Position numbers and translations under genes: made by a program. The notes under the pieces are model-generated. The model ran no database searches and was not told the DNA's origin. It saw nothing but the letters and a program-made list of their open reading frames with translations. Of a DNA stretch of 64,000 nucleotides, positions 26,907 through 37,363 are shown piece after piece (position 1 is the first letter of the stretch; every line of letters begins with the position of its first letter). The stretch comes from Gammaproteobacteria bacterium (GTDB lineage Bacteria > Pseudomonadota > Gammaproteobacteria > Thiohalomonadales > Thiohalomonadaceae), in contig QKED01000044.1 of NCBI GenBank assembly GCA_003252455.1, positions 39,213 through 103,212 of the forward strand. The letters run 5' to 3'.

Positions 26907-27179
26907 ATGAAACTACTCGTCTGCCATCACCTACGCTCGGATAACCAACCCAGTTGTGCCGAAAACAATGGGCCGGGAATGTGTGACGCCCTGCTCGCGC
27001 GCCTGGCGCAACAGGGTTATGACGTGGAGGTCGAGGCGGTCGGCTGCCTCGGGCGCTGCGACGAGGGGCCGATCATGCGCATCGCCCCCGGTGGTCCCTT
27101 CTTCGAGCAGGTGCGTGAGGCGACCCTCGACGAGGTGTGCCAGACCATCACGCGCTGGATCGATTCAGAGGAGTTGTAG
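26907..27179 (+). CDS. Thioredoxin-like (2Fe-2S) ferredoxin
   Basis: A 90-residue protein of the NuoE-like thioredoxin-fold ferredoxin group. It has CHHLRSDNQPSC and GCLGRCDEGP, giving the C-x10-C plus C-x3-C spacing for one [2Fe-2S] cluster. The ATG at 26907 is chosen, although AGAGG lies only one base before it. An in-frame GTG at 26880 would extend the protein by nine residues and cannot be excluded. Members act in electron transfer, sometimes with hydrogenase or formate dehydrogenase. The gene stands alone here, so the partner is unknown. Confidence 0.8.
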   Translation: MKLLVCHHLRSDNQPSCAENNGPGMCDALLARLAQQGYDVEVEAVGCLGRCDEGPIMRIAPGGPFFEQVREATLDEVCQTITRWIDSEEL

Positions 27180-27289
27180 GCGCAAAGTAGTTGTACTTAT
27201 TGAAGCGGACGGCGCAAACCACTAACCTCGTCACAACGAGTTTACAGTTCGTCCCTACCTCACAGAGCACAACGAAAAGGGTTTACAGC

Positions 27290-28099
27290 ATGTTCAAGCG
27301 TCACCTCTTTGCCCTCTCCCTCCTGGTCGTGGCCATGGGCAGTGCCCAGGCCTACGATGCCAATCGTGGCTACGCGCAAGACGTCAGTGGTAAGGTCGTC
27401 ATGAGTGGCTTTGGCGAGTGTTGGCACAACGGCAGTTACGCCAAGTCCCTCGCTATCCCCGGCTGTGACGCCCCCCTCGATGGGGATAAGGATGGCGTGG
27501 CCGACGCCGCCGATCAGTGTCCCGACACCGCCGCAGGGGTGAAGGTCGACGCCAAGGGCTGCGACCTCGATAGCGACGCCGACGGCGTGGCCGACGCCAC
27601 CGACCGCTGCCCCGGCACCCCGGCCGGCAAGAAGGTCGATGCCAAGGGCTGCGTCATCGATATGGATAAGGACAAGGACGGTGTCACCAACGACAAGGAT
27701 AAGTGCCCTAACACCACAAAGGGTGCCAAGGTCGATGCCGACGGCTGTGAGGTGATGGCGAAGTTCGTCTTGGAGAATGTCACCTTCGCCTCTGGCAGCG
27801 CCACCATGACCGGTGAGTCCAGTGCCATCCTCGATCGCGTGGCCAAGACCCTGCTGGACAACCCGAAGATCACCGCCATCCGCATCACTGGCTACACCGA
27901 CGACCGTGGCGCGGCCAAGCTCAACAAGGCACTCTCCGCCAAGCGCGCCACCGCCGTGATGCACTATCTGGCCAGCAAGGGCGTCGACGCTGCGAAGATG
28001 AGCGCCAGCGGTATGGGGCCGGCCAACCCCATCGCCGACAATGCCACCGCCGAGGGCCGTCAGGCCAACCGTCGCGTCGAGCTCGACGTCGACATGTAA
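27290..28099 (+). CDS. OmpA-family outer-membrane protein with type 3 repeats
   Basis: A 269-residue protein with a signal peptide ending AQA (about residue 21) and a short N-terminal region with two Cys (GECWHNG, IPGCDAP). Three calcium-binding thrombospondin type 3-like repeats follow at about 66-155 (DGDKDGVADAADQCP, DSDADGVADATDRCP, DKDKDGVTNDKDKCP). The C-terminal OmpA peptidoglycan-binding domain holds ITGYTDDRGAA and NRRVEL. There is no obvious large barrel, so it is probably a periplasmic or OM-anchored linker between outer membrane and wall. ATG at 27290 is chosen for the signal peptide and the AAAAGG site. Confidence 0.9.
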   Translation: MFKRHLFALSLLVVAMGSAQAYDANRGYAQDVSGKVVMSGFGECWHNGSYAKSLAIPGCDAPLDGDKDGVADAADQCPDTAAGVKVDAKGCDLDSDADGVADATDRCPGTPAGKKVDAKGCVIDMDKDKDGVTNDKDKCPNTTKGAKVDADGCEVMAKFVLENVTFASGSATMTGESSAILDRVAKTLLDNPKITAIRITGYTDDRGAAKLNKALSAKRATAVMHYLASKGVDAAKMSASGMGPANPIADNATAEGRQANRRVELDVDM

Positions 28100-28107
28100 G
28101 CCTACCC

Positions 28108-28129
28108 GGGGTGGCCGCCAGGCCACCCC
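28108..28129 (+). terminator. GC-rich hairpin after the OmpA-family gene
   Basis: A perfect 9-bp stem (ggggtggcc with its complement, loop of four) starts 9 bases after the stop. It is followed by C/A-rich sequence with no U-tract. It is a possible weak terminator or stabiliser. Confidence 0.4.
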
Positions 28130-28192
28130 CAACCCCGCCACGCCGCGCGCGGCTATTGGCCCCCATGGGGCCGACTGCTAAACTCCCGCGCC

Positions 28193-30115
<1,923 letters not shown>

Positions 30116-30147
30116 GCCTGACCCGCCGCCGCTACTCGGAAGGCACG

Positions 30148-30936
30148 TCAGGGGACCAGGTAATTTCGCTGGCTGAGGATATCCACACCCACCTGGAGCC
30201 CCTCCAACCAGGTGAGGAAGCGACCCACGTTCTCGCCACGGAAGGCCCCTCCGTGCTGCGGCACGATCATCGAGATCTCCAACTCACGCACCATCTTGAC
30301 CCAGAAGCGCAGGGCGCGATTGGCGGTCATATAGCGCTTGTGGAAACCGACCATGTGCTCGGTGTGTGCCTTGAAGTCCTCGACGAAGAAGCTGCCGGTG
30401 TGGCCGATGGAGGCACCGATGTCACCGCTGAAGAGGATCTTCGAGATGGGGTCGTAAAAGCTGAAGTTGGCCTCGGCGTGGAGGAAGTGCGCCGGCAGGG
30501 CGATGATCTTGCCCCCGCCCAAGCTCACCGCCAGCCCCTCGTCGGGGATGGCATCGAGGCGCCCACGGGTCGAACCGGTGTTGCAGAAGTGCGGTACGAA
30601 GCGCAGATAGAGCTCTGATACCAGGGCGATACAATCACTGGCCACCAGCCACTTGTTCATGGATGAGATGATGTCGGGGTCTTGGTGCGTGGCCATGATA
30701 TAGGCCAGCTCACGCCGTACGTCGATGTGGTCACTCACCTCCGACAGTAGACGGTTGTAGGTGAGATTGCCGCCCGGATCGATGAGCGCGGCGCGCCCAT
30801 TGTTGACCACCAAAAACTGATTGGCCTGGATACCCAGCTCCTCCTCAGCACCGAGCTGGCTGGCGGCCCCCCGTTCAACCAGGTCGGTATAGGCCACGAC
30901 GAGGTGGTTATCATCCCGATAGAGGATCTCAGCCAT
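30148..30936 (-). CDS. ODP-type metallo-beta-lactamase-fold di-iron protein
   Basis: A 262-residue protein of the flavodiiron-related MBL fold. The metal motif reads THQDPDI (about 91-97), the form typical of ODP (oxygen-binding di-iron) proteins rather than the HxHxDH hydrolase motif. Further candidate ligands lie in the segments PAHFLHAE, FSGDIGAS and VPQHGG. Family members bind or sense oxygen and nitric oxide. ATG 30936 has a CAGGAG site; an in-frame extension to 31107 is rejected. No flavodoxin domain is attached, so the electron partner is unknown. A YdcH-like gene is 142 bp upstream. Confidence 0.85.
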   Translation of the reverse strand: MAEILYRDDNHLVVAYTDLVERGAASQLGAEEELGIQANQFLVVNNGRAALIDPGGNLTYNRLLSEVSDHIDVRRELAYIMATHQDPDIISSMNKWLVASDCIALVSELYLRFVPHFCNTGSTRGRLDAIPDEGLAVSLGGGKIIALPAHFLHAEANFSFYDPISKILFSGDIGASIGHTGSFFVEDFKAHTEHMVGFHKRYMTANRALRFWVKMVRELEISMIVPQHGGAFRGENVGRFLTWLEGLQVGVDILSQRNYLVP

Positions 30937-31078
30937 GGTTATCTCCTGGGCAGGGTAGGCGGGAGGTGACGAAAAGATGACCGTCGAAGAAATATAACGA
31001 ATTTCTAATATGCTTGGCCAGTGGAGAATCGCTGACCAATGGGGGCGGGGCCGGGACCGGCCCCGCCGACTGGGGCGC

Positions 31079-31315
31079 TTAGGCCTTGAGCATCGAGTAA
31101 AGCTCATCCTTGAGGTGCAGGCGCTTGAGCTTCATCTCCTCGGCGACGCTGTCCTCGACGGTCTCGATCGCCTGCTCCATGCGCACCACCTCTTTGTTCA
31201 CCTCGTGGTACTCGTCGAAGAGACGGGCGAAGTGGTGGTTGTTCATCTTCATCTCGTGGATCTTGTCCTTGTACTCGGGGAATTCATGGACCAGATCGTG
31301 ATGTTCACCGTACAT
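31079..31315 (-). CDS. YdcH/DUF465 family small protein
   Basis: A 78-residue, highly charged helical protein with the DUF465 pattern (MYGEHHDLVHEFPEYKDKI, FARLFDEYHEVN, LKLKDELY-type end). YdcH-like proteins are small cytoplasmic coiled coils of unknown function. The start is ATG at 31315, with AGAGAG upstream. It lies upstream of the ODP gene on the same strand, with a gap of 142 bp, so they may be separate units. Confidence 0.8.
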   Translation of the reverse strand: MYGEHHDLVHEFPEYKDKIHEMKMNNHHFARLFDEYHEVNKEVVRMEQAIETVEDSVAEEMKLKRLHLKDELYSMLKA

Positions 31316-31408
31316 GGTGGTTCTCTCTCTTTAGTTGTTACCGATGCGGGTCGCCGGGCGGCGAAGACCGCACATGATAGCGGTATCGCCCTACCCTGCC
31401 AACCGGCG

Positions 31409-32839
31409 TTAATGCGCGGTGGGTAGTGGACCGGTGCCGAGCAGTAGCCGATCTTGCTTCTGGTTGTAGCCAAGGGCCTGCCGCTCGTGCAGGTGCAGTC
31501 GGCGCACCTCGCCCGGGGCCAGGGTCAGGAGCAACTCGGCACTGCTGTAGTCGTGCAATTTGGCCGGGGCGTCACTGTTGAGGTAGGCGTCGCCGGCGTA
31601 CTCCATGCGTAGTTCGACCTGCGCCGTATGCGTACCATGATTGGCCAGGCGCAGCTCACGCAGTTGGTTCTGGTCCCAGCCGGCCACGTGGGCGTCGTGA
31701 TCGACGACGATGTTCGGGTCCCCCACCGGTTTGAACACCCGCCCCTTGACGTACTCCAGCCACAGGTTGTCGCTCCAGGCGCGCAGGGTGCGCTGTCGCA
31801 ACTCCAGGTCAGGGTCGAGGCCCACCACCAGCTCTAACTCGTCGTCGATGGCCACCTGGTCGATGCCTTGCGTGGTGACGAGGCGCAAACCCTCGTCCGC
31901 CTGGCGCCGGTAGAGGCGGACCTCACCGGCAGGGAGAGGTGACAGGCCAAGGCCCTGTGCCTTGCCATTCTCGATCAGATAGACCAGGGTCAGCTGCGGC
32001 CCATACTCACGTTGGCGCAGGCGATGCACGCGCTTGACCGCCACCTTGTCGGCCTGGAAGTTGCGGATGCGCGTCGCGTACCCCTCCTCCACCCGCTGGC
32101 GCCCCTCGACGGTATAGATGAAGTAGTCGCCCAGGGTCTCCTTGAGCACCTCCACGGGGCGCGAGGCACGGGCCTTCATCGGCGCGGCGGGCAGGGCCAT
32201 GGCGGGGCGGTAACTGGCCATATCGAGCATCTCGGCGGCCGCCTCGTAGCGCAGCTCCGGGACCTCATCCTCGGTGGGGGGACGCTGCCAGCGTCGCTGG
32301 GCCAGCTCGACCACACGCTGTACCAGGTTCACCTCGCCCACCACCAGGCGTACCTGGGCGTTGTCGAATGCCTCGCCGGAGTTGTTGCTGATGCGGATGA
32401 AGTTGGTCAGCACGAGCGACCCACTGTCAGCCGACTCGATCAACTGGTAGTCGGCCGCCCAAGTGAGACCTGAGGTGAAGTAGCTGATCTCCACGCTTAC
32501 CGGGCCGGCCTTGTCGGCCTCCACCAACCAATCGAGGCTCTCGGGGCGATCGTGTGGGAAGCGGGTCTCCAACAGTTTGAGGCCCGCCCCATCGGGCAAG
32601 TGCAGGCTCACCGAAGTCGGGTCGATAAGGGTGCCGCTCCAGGCGAACTGCAGGGGGTTGGCCCCGGCTCGCAGGCTGACGGTACGCCGCTCGCGCACCA
32701 AGGTAAGGTCCTCGCTGTTGTAGATGGTGAGTTGCACCTCGCCACGTTCAGCGAGGGTGGAGAGGTCGATACGCGCGGCTTCGGCCGGCAGGGCCCCCAA
32801 CCAGAGGAGCACGAGAAGATAATGCAGGGTCCAGCGCAT
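31409..32839 (-). CDS. DUF4139 domain protein A
   Basis: A 476-residue exported protein with a signal peptide ending EAA (about residue 21). The beta-rich body matches DUF4139. Features are an N-terminal DUF4140-like part (VQLTIYNSEDLTLVRERRTV), DRPESLDWLVEADKAG and SYFTSGLTWAADYQ, and a C-terminal part ending at TAH. The fold is known in a mucoidy inhibitor A-type group, and no enzyme activity has been established as far as I know. It is 10 bp downstream of a related gene (32850-34019), so the two form one operon. It is predicted to be periplasmic and without a membrane anchor. Confidence 0.75.
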   Translation of the reverse strand: MRWTLHYLLVLLWLGALPAEAARIDLSTLAERGEVQLTIYNSEDLTLVRERRTVSLRAGANPLQFAWSGTLIDPTSVSLHLPDGAGLKLLETRFPHDRPESLDWLVEADKAGPVSVEISYFTSGLTWAADYQLIESADSGSLVLTNFIRISNNSGEAFDNAQVRLVVGEVNLVQRVVELAQRRWQRPPTEDEVPELRYEAAAEMLDMASYRPAMALPAAPMKARASRPVEVLKETLGDYFIYTVEGRQRVEEGYATRIRNFQADKVAVKRVHRLRQREYGPQLTLVYLIENGKAQGLGLSPLPAGEVRLYRRQADEGLRLVTTQGIDQVAIDDELELVVGLDPDLELRQRTLRAWSDNLWLEYVKGRVFKPVGDPNIVVDHDAHVAGWDQNQLRELRLANHGTHTAQVELRMEYAGDAYLNSDAPAKLHDYSSAELLLTLAPGEVRRLHLHERQALGYNQKQDRLLLGTGPLPTAH

Positions 32840-32849
32840 GATGCCCTCC

Positions 32850-34019
32850 TTACCAGAGATTGTTCAGGGTCAGGCGCAGGCGCACCTGCTGCTTGCCACG
32901 TCCGTGCACCGGGATCAGGAACACCGGCTCGTCGTTATCGCCCAGCTCGGGGTCGAGCTGGGCCCGCTGCAGGTCGCTATCCGCATCGAACCGCCACTCC
33001 GGTGCACGCCCGGCGTAGACCCCGAGCTCATTGAGCAACAGTGCCATCGACTCGTGCAGCTCGATGGTGGCGTCACTGTCGCGGAAGTTCTCGATCTCAT
33101 AGAGTAGGGTCAGGTCGATTGCATACAGGTCCCCGGCGATGCGCCGTCGCTCGCGCCGCTCGACACGACGCACGACCTCAAGGTCGCGCGCAACACCCAG
33201 GTCGAGGCGCAGCGGCGCGTCAGCGGCCAGGCGCGGTGTGAAGGCCTCACCGAGGAAGGCCTCGCCCCCCTTGGCGTCACCGTGATAGACGCGCACCTTA
33301 CCCTGGGGCAGGGCCACCCCACCGAGCCCCTGTTCAGGGCGATTGGCCATCACGAAGTCGAGTGCCACCTTGAGCTTGCCCTGGGGTTGGTCCAGGTAAC
33401 CGGGGCTGGCACTGCCGACACGATAGCGTCGCTCGATGGCCACATCGTGGATCTGCCGTAACAGCAGACGCTTGTTCTCCTCCCGCTCCAGGTGGCTGTC
33501 GAGGGGCGGGCCGTAGAATGAGTGCAACGTGAGTGGCCCGAAGCTCTCAGCGGTGAGGTTTTCTACCTCCAGCATCAGGCCAAGGTCGAGGCGGGTCTCC
33601 TCAGGGTTGGTCACTGCGCGGTAGTAGTAACTGGGGGTGACGTGCGCCAACAGATAACCGATCCGTACCCGTGCCGTGCCCGCCTCATTGGCGGCGACCT
33701 GCCAGGTGACGGCGGACTCGTTGGGGGGATAGTCGGTGGAGAGCAGTGCGATCGGGCCACTGCCGTCGATGGTGAAGATGAGCGAGGCCGGATCCAGGGA
33801 GAGGCCGTGCCAAGAGAAGTCGACACTGTTGACCCCTGCCTGTAGTGGGACCCAGCGCTCCTCTTCGACAAAGGTGCCCTGTCCCCCGTCGAGGCGCAGC
33901 TCGACCCGTTCACGCACCGGTTGGGTGATCAGTTTGACCCTCGCCTGCACCTCTTGCACCACCCCACACAGAGTGAGGCCGATGCACAGGGGGGCGAGCA
34001 TTTTACCGCGTATCGCCAT
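32850..34019 (-). CDS. DUF4139-like protein B, paralogue of the downstream gene
   Basis: A 389-residue exported protein that repeats the layout of protein A. It has an N-terminal signal sequence ending VQA (about residue 26). An RVELRLDGGQGTFVEEERW stretch follows, then FSWHGLSLDPASL, and a shared pattern of paired segments (GYLLAHVTPSYYYR against YFTSGLTWAADYQ). It lacks the long central part of protein A. ATG 34019 is chosen over 34040 because GGAGAG is at good spacing. A tandem duplication followed by divergence is likely, and both products are probably periplasmic. Confidence 0.7.
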   Translation of the reverse strand: MAIRGKMLAPLCIGLTLCGVVQEVQARVKLITQPVRERVELRLDGGQGTFVEEERWVPLQAGVNSVDFSWHGLSLDPASLIFTIDGSGPIALLSTDYPPNESAVTWQVAANEAGTARVRIGYLLAHVTPSYYYRAVTNPEETRLDLGLMLEVENLTAESFGPLTLHSFYGPPLDSHLEREENKRLLLRQIHDVAIERRYRVGSASPGYLDQPQGKLKVALDFVMANRPEQGLGGVALPQGKVRVYHGDAKGGEAFLGEAFTPRLAADAPLRLDLGVARDLEVVRRVERRERRRIAGDLYAIDLTLLYEIENFRDSDATIELHESMALLLNELGVYAGRAPEWRFDADSDLQRAQLDPELGDNDEPVFLIPVHGRGKQQVRLRLTLNNLW

Positions 34020-34094
34020 TTTCGCACTCTCCGTTGGCATGTGGCTAACAGACTACGCCAGGCGAATAGGAGAGGACAACGACGGACACCACAC

Positions 34095-34130
34095 AAAGAA
34101 AAAGGCCCATGCCTTGCGGCATGGGCCTTT
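34095..34130 (-). terminator. Intrinsic terminator of the tRNA operon
   Basis: A perfect 13-bp stem (34101-34113 with 34118-34130, loop of four) lies 3 bp past the tRNA-Glu CCA. On the minus strand it is followed by TTTTTCTTT, a classic U-tract. It separates the tRNAs from the DUF4139 pair. Confidence 0.9.
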
Positions 34131-34133
34131 GTT

Positions 34134-34209
34134 TGGCGTCCCCTAGGGGAGTCGAACCCCTGTCGTCGCCGTGAAAGGGCGATGTCCTAGGCCTCTAGAC
34201 GAAGGGGAC
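34134..34209 (-). tRNA. tRNA-Glu (anticodon TTC), copy 1
   Basis: The 76-nt gene includes an encoded CCA (complement 34134-34136). The acceptor GTCCCCT pairs with AGGGGAC. The anticodon loop reads CTTTCAC, giving TTC. It has a complete TPsiC arm (GGTTCGACTCC). It is identical to copy 2 at 34419-34494. Confidence 0.97.
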
Positions 34210-34222
34210 GAAACTAGGAATT

Positions 34223-34298
<76 letters not shown>

Positions 34299-34312
34299 GT
34301 AAGGTGCTGCGC

Positions 34313-34341
34313 ATTCTAGCGATTTCCGTGCTGGGCAACAA
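34313..34341 (-). promoter_or_regulatory. Promoter of tRNA pair 1
   Basis: On the minus strand -35 TTGTTG (34336-34341) and -10 TAGAAT (34313-34318) are 17 bp apart, 15 bp before the tRNA-Ala gene. It would let pair 1 be transcribed independently of pair 2. Confidence 0.75.
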
Positions 34342-34418
34342 GTGCTTTTTTCAGGAGTTTAGCGCTGGCTGGTCAGCGCGCTCCTGGCACGGTCTTGCAA
34401 CCGATAGAGTGCCAAAAT

Positions 34419-34494
34419 TGGCGTCCCCTAGGGGAGTCGAACCCCTGTCGTCGCCGTGAAAGGGCGATGTCCTAGGCCTCTAGACGAAGGGGAC
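34419..34494 (-). tRNA. tRNA-Glu (anticodon TTC), copy 2
   Basis: The sequence is identical to copy 1, 76 nt with encoded CCA and anticodon TTC. It is 44 bp downstream of tRNA-Ala copy 2, against 13 bp in pair 1. No clear intrinsic terminator follows before the pair 1 promoter. Confidence 0.97.
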
Positions 34495-34538
34495 TTAAAA
34501 CCTGTGGACCGATGGCTGGTCATCGGACACGCGAACAT

Positions 34539-34614
<76 letters not shown>

Positions 34615-34627
34615 GAAAGGAGCGCCT

Positions 34628-34655
34628 ATTATAGTTCACAAAGCGTCCTTGTCAA
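34628..34655 (-). promoter_or_regulatory. Consensus promoter of tRNA pair 2
   Basis: Perfect hexamers TTGACA (34650-34655) and TATAAT (34628-34633) on the minus strand have a 16-bp spacer. A GC-rich discriminator follows, as expected for stringently controlled stable-RNA promoters. The tRNA-Ala gene starts 13 bp later. Confidence 0.9.
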
Positions 34656-34684
34656 GATGAATTTTCGGCGCAGTGTGATAAATT

Positions 34685-36094
34685 TTACTCCTCACCACGC
34701 TGTTCGATCAGCGCCAGGGCGCGATCGAGGCGGTTGAGCACCTTGTCACGCCCCAGCAGACGTACAGTAACGTCGATAGGCGGCGAGACCCCGGCCCCGG
34801 TGACGGCCACGCGCAGTGGTTGAGCCACCTTGCCCATCTTCTGCTCATGGGCCTCGGCCACCCCTTCGATGGCGGCGTGAATCGCCGCATCGCTCCACTC
34901 CTCCAGCCCTGCCAAGCGCTCGCGTAGCGCACGCAGGGGCGCCAGCACCACAGGCCGCAGGTGCTTCTTCACCGAGTCGGCATCGTACGCGTCAAACTCC
35001 ATATAAAAGAGACGCATGCTCTCGGCCATCTCGACCAGGGTCTTGGCACGCTCCTGATAGGCCTTGATCACCTCCAGGACATCGGGCCCTTCGGTGGGGT
35101 CGATGCCGACCTTGCCGAGGTGGTAACTGAGGTGGTGTAGCAGGTGCTCAGGGGTGGCACTCTTGATGTAGTGCTGGTTGAGCCACACCAACTTGCTGGT
35201 GTTGAAGGCCGACGCAGAGCTGTTCACATCGACTACATCGAACAGTTCGATCAGCTCCTCCAGGGAGAAGATCTCCTGATCCCCATGCGACCAGCCGAGG
35301 CGTACCAGATAGTTGAGGAGCGCCTCGGGCAGGTAGCCGTCCTCACGGTACTGCATCACCCCCACCGCGCCGTGGCGCTTGGAGAGGCGTTTGCCGTCGT
35401 CCCCGAGGATCATCGGTACGTGGCCATAGCGCGGCGGGGTATGCCCCATCGCCTGCATGATGTTCATCTGTCGTGGCGTATTGTTGAGGTGATCGTCACC
35501 CCGTACCACGTGGGTCATGCCCATCTCGATGTCGTCCACGACCACGGTGAGGTTGTAGGTCGGGGTGCCGTCGGAGCGTGCGATGATGAGGTCGTCCAGC
35601 TCACTGTTCTTAATCTCGACCCGGCCACGGATGAGATCCTCGATCACCACACTCCCCTCCTCCGGGTTGCGGAAGCGCACCACGGGCGAGACCCCCTCGC
35701 GCGGCTCACTGCGATGGCGGCAACGACCGTCGTAGCGCGGCTTCTGTTTGTTGGCCATCTGCTCCTCACGCATCTGCTCCAACTCCTCCTTGGAGCAATA
35801 GCAGTGGTAGGCATGCCCCTGCTCCATCAGCGACTGGATCACCTCTTTATAGCGGTCGAAGCGCTGTGTCTGGTAGAACGGGCCCTCGTCATAATCCAGG
35901 CCCAGCCAGGTCATCCCCTCCAGAATCGCATTGACCGACTCCGGCGTGGAGCGCTCCAGGTCGGTGTCCTCGATACGCAGCACAAAGCGACCACCGTGCC
36001 TGCGGGCATAGAGCCAAGAGAAGAGCGCAGTACGCGCGCCACCAACGTGAAGGTAACCGGTCGGGCTAGGGGCGAAACGGGTCTTGACGGTCAT
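34685..36094 (-). CDS. gltX: Glutamate--tRNA ligase
   Basis: A 469-residue class I aminoacyl-tRNA synthetase that charges tRNA-Glu. Seen are the HIGH-region [17 protein letters not shown] (about 9-25), the KMSKS equivalent KRLSKRHG (about 240-247), and four Cys/His zinc-type residues around HCYCSKEE and GRCRHR. The start at 36094 ([13 protein letters not shown]) is the conserved GltX N-terminus; an in-frame extension to 36202 is rejected. It lies directly upstream of two tRNA-Glu genes in the same orientation. Those have their own promoter, so co-transcription is possible but not required. Confidence 0.98.
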   Translation of the reverse strand: MTVKTRFAPSPTGYLHVGGARTALFSWLYARRHGGRFVLRIEDTDLERSTPESVNAILEGMTWLGLDYDEGPFYQTQRFDRYKEVIQSLMEQGHAYHCYCSKEELEQMREEQMANKQKPRYDGRCRHRSEPREGVSPVVRFRNPEEGSVVIEDLIRGRVEIKNSELDDLIIARSDGTPTYNLTVVVDDIEMGMTHVVRGDDHLNNTPRQMNIMQAMGHTPPRYGHVPMILGDDGKRLSKRHGAVGVMQYREDGYLPEALLNYLVRLGWSHGDQEIFSLEELIELFDVVDVNSSASAFNTSKLVWLNQHYIKSATPEHLLHHLSYHLGKVGIDPTEGPDVLEVIKAYQERAKTLVEMAESMRLFYMEFDAYDADSVKKHLRPVVLAPLRALRERLAGLEEWSDAAIHAAIEGVAEAHEQKMGKVAQPLRVAVTGAGVSPPIDVTVRLLGRDKVLNRLDRALALIEQRGEE

Positions 36095-36237
36095 GGGGTG
36101 ATTCACCAACGGTTTTACAGCAGATAGCGGCAGGCCGAGGCCCTCCCGCGAGAAGTGGCGCATTATAGCGCAAGGCATGCAGCGACAGTGGGTGGCACAC
36201 ACCTCTGTGGCAGAGAGAAAAATATGCGTGACAGGGT

Positions 36238-36266
36238 TTGACAGAATCCGAGTAGACGCCTATTAT
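36238..36266 (+). promoter_or_regulatory. Consensus promoter of tRNA-Val
   Basis: TTGACA (36238-36243) and TATTAT (36261-36266) are separated by 17 bp. A GC-rich discriminator gcgcgctccc follows. The tRNA begins 18 bp after the -10 box. Confidence 0.9.
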
Positions 36267-36284
36267 GCGCGCTCCCGATACGTC

Positions 36285-36359
36285 GGGCGGTTAGCTCAGC
36301 GGGAGAGCACTGCCTTCACACGGCAGGGGTCACTGGTTCAATCCCAGTACCGCCCACCA
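36285..36359 (+). tRNA. tRNA-Val (anticodon CAC)
   Basis: A 75-nt gene with acceptor GGGCGGT/ACCGCCC, anticodon stem CTGCC/GGCAG around the loop TTCACAC (CAC), TPsiC arm GGTTCAATCCC, and an encoded CCA at 36357-36359. It is a single-gene unit with its own promoter and terminator. Confidence 0.96.
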
Positions 36360-36376
36360 ATAAAATCAGTTACTTG

Positions 36377-36405
36377 AAAGCCGGCCTAGTGTCGGCTTTT
36401 TTGTT
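36377..36405 (+). terminator. Terminator of tRNA-Val
   Basis: The stem aaagccg/cggcttt (36377-36383 with 36393-36399) has a 9-nt loop and is followed by TTTTTTGTTT. The spacer to the next gene (36406-36616) holds no gene; it has an 8-bp inverted repeat ccttgtct/ggacaagg of unknown meaning. Confidence 0.85.
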
Positions 36406-36616
36406 TGGGCCAACGCACGCCCGCTCTTGCAGACCTTGTCTTGTGATGGTGTAACACTCTGTGCACATACCCAGGACAAGGCATGTATAACGCCCCATCG
36501 ACCCTCCTCGGCCCCACCCCGTCACGTGCGCACCATGTTCTGGCAGCGACTACCTAATCGTACCGACCTCAACCAGCACATGCTAATATGCACACATCAT
36601 GTGAGGGCCATCATTC

Positions 36617-37363
36617 GTGATCGATTTTGCACCCCTTGTCGCTGCGGCACTCGTCGGGTTATTTAGCCTGCTCCACTGTGTGGGGATGTGCGGCGGTATC
36701 ATGGGGGCTCTCACCTTCGGTCTAGCGCCTGAATTACGCGGTCGACGTGGGCCGCTTCTGCTCTTCATTCTGGCCTACAACCTCGGTCGTATCCTCAGCT
36801 ACACACTGGCCGGTGCCATGTTGGGGAGCGTCGGGCTCGGGCTCTTCGCGATGCTCAGTCCAGAGTGGGGCTATCTGGTGATGCAACTCCTCGCGGCGCT
36901 GATGCTGGCGGGCATCGGGCTCTATCTCGGTGGCTGGTTCCCGCAGTTCGCGCTGATCGAGCGTATCGGGCAGCCGCTCTGGCAGCGTCTCGAACCTCTA
37001 GGTCGACGGATGCTGCCGGTACGCACCCCCCTCCAGGCACTCCTCTACGGCATGCTCTGGGGCTGGCTCCCTTGTGGTATGGTCTACAGCGTTCTGCTCT
37101 GGAGTATGAGTAGCGGTGGGCCTGCAGAGGGTGCCCTGCTCATGGCCGCATTTGGCGTGGGGACACTCCCTGCCATCGTCGGTGTCGGATTCGGCGGCAG
37201 TTGGCTCGCTCGCGTGTCGCGTAGACCGCAGGCGCGTCGGCTGGCGGGGGCCAGTTTGATCCTCTTCGCGGTCGCGGGTCCTTTACTCGTGCATACTCTC
37301 TACCCTCATGGTCTGCCCTTTGGTCCACTACAACCTGGATGCACCACTGATGAATCCCTTTAG
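36617..37363 (+). CDS. TauE/SafE (DsbD_2-like) membrane protein
   Basis: A 248-residue membrane protein with about six hydrophobic segments. Near the N-terminus it has the metal-type motif LHCVGMCGG (about 20-28), the HCxGMCGG signature of a sulfite exporter TauE/SafE-annotated subgroup often found near cytochrome oxidase and copper genes. A second Cys motif is GWLPCGMVYS. It may move a small thiol, sulfur compound or copper, which is not provable here. The start is a GTG at 36617. Its last 14 bases overlap the sigma-54 activator gene if that starts at 37350. Confidence 0.8.
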   Translation: MIDFAPLVAAALVGLFSLLHCVGMCGGIMGALTFGLAPELRGRRGPLLLFILAYNLGRILSYTLAGAMLGSVGLGLFAMLSPEWGYLVMQLLAALMLAGIGLYLGGWFPQFALIERIGQPLWQRLEPLGRRMLPVRTPLQALLYGMLWGWLPCGMVYSVLLWSMSSGGPAEGALLMAAFGVGTLPAIVGVGFGGSWLARVSRRPQARRLAGASLILFAVAGPLLVHTLYPHGLPFGPLQPGCTTDESL

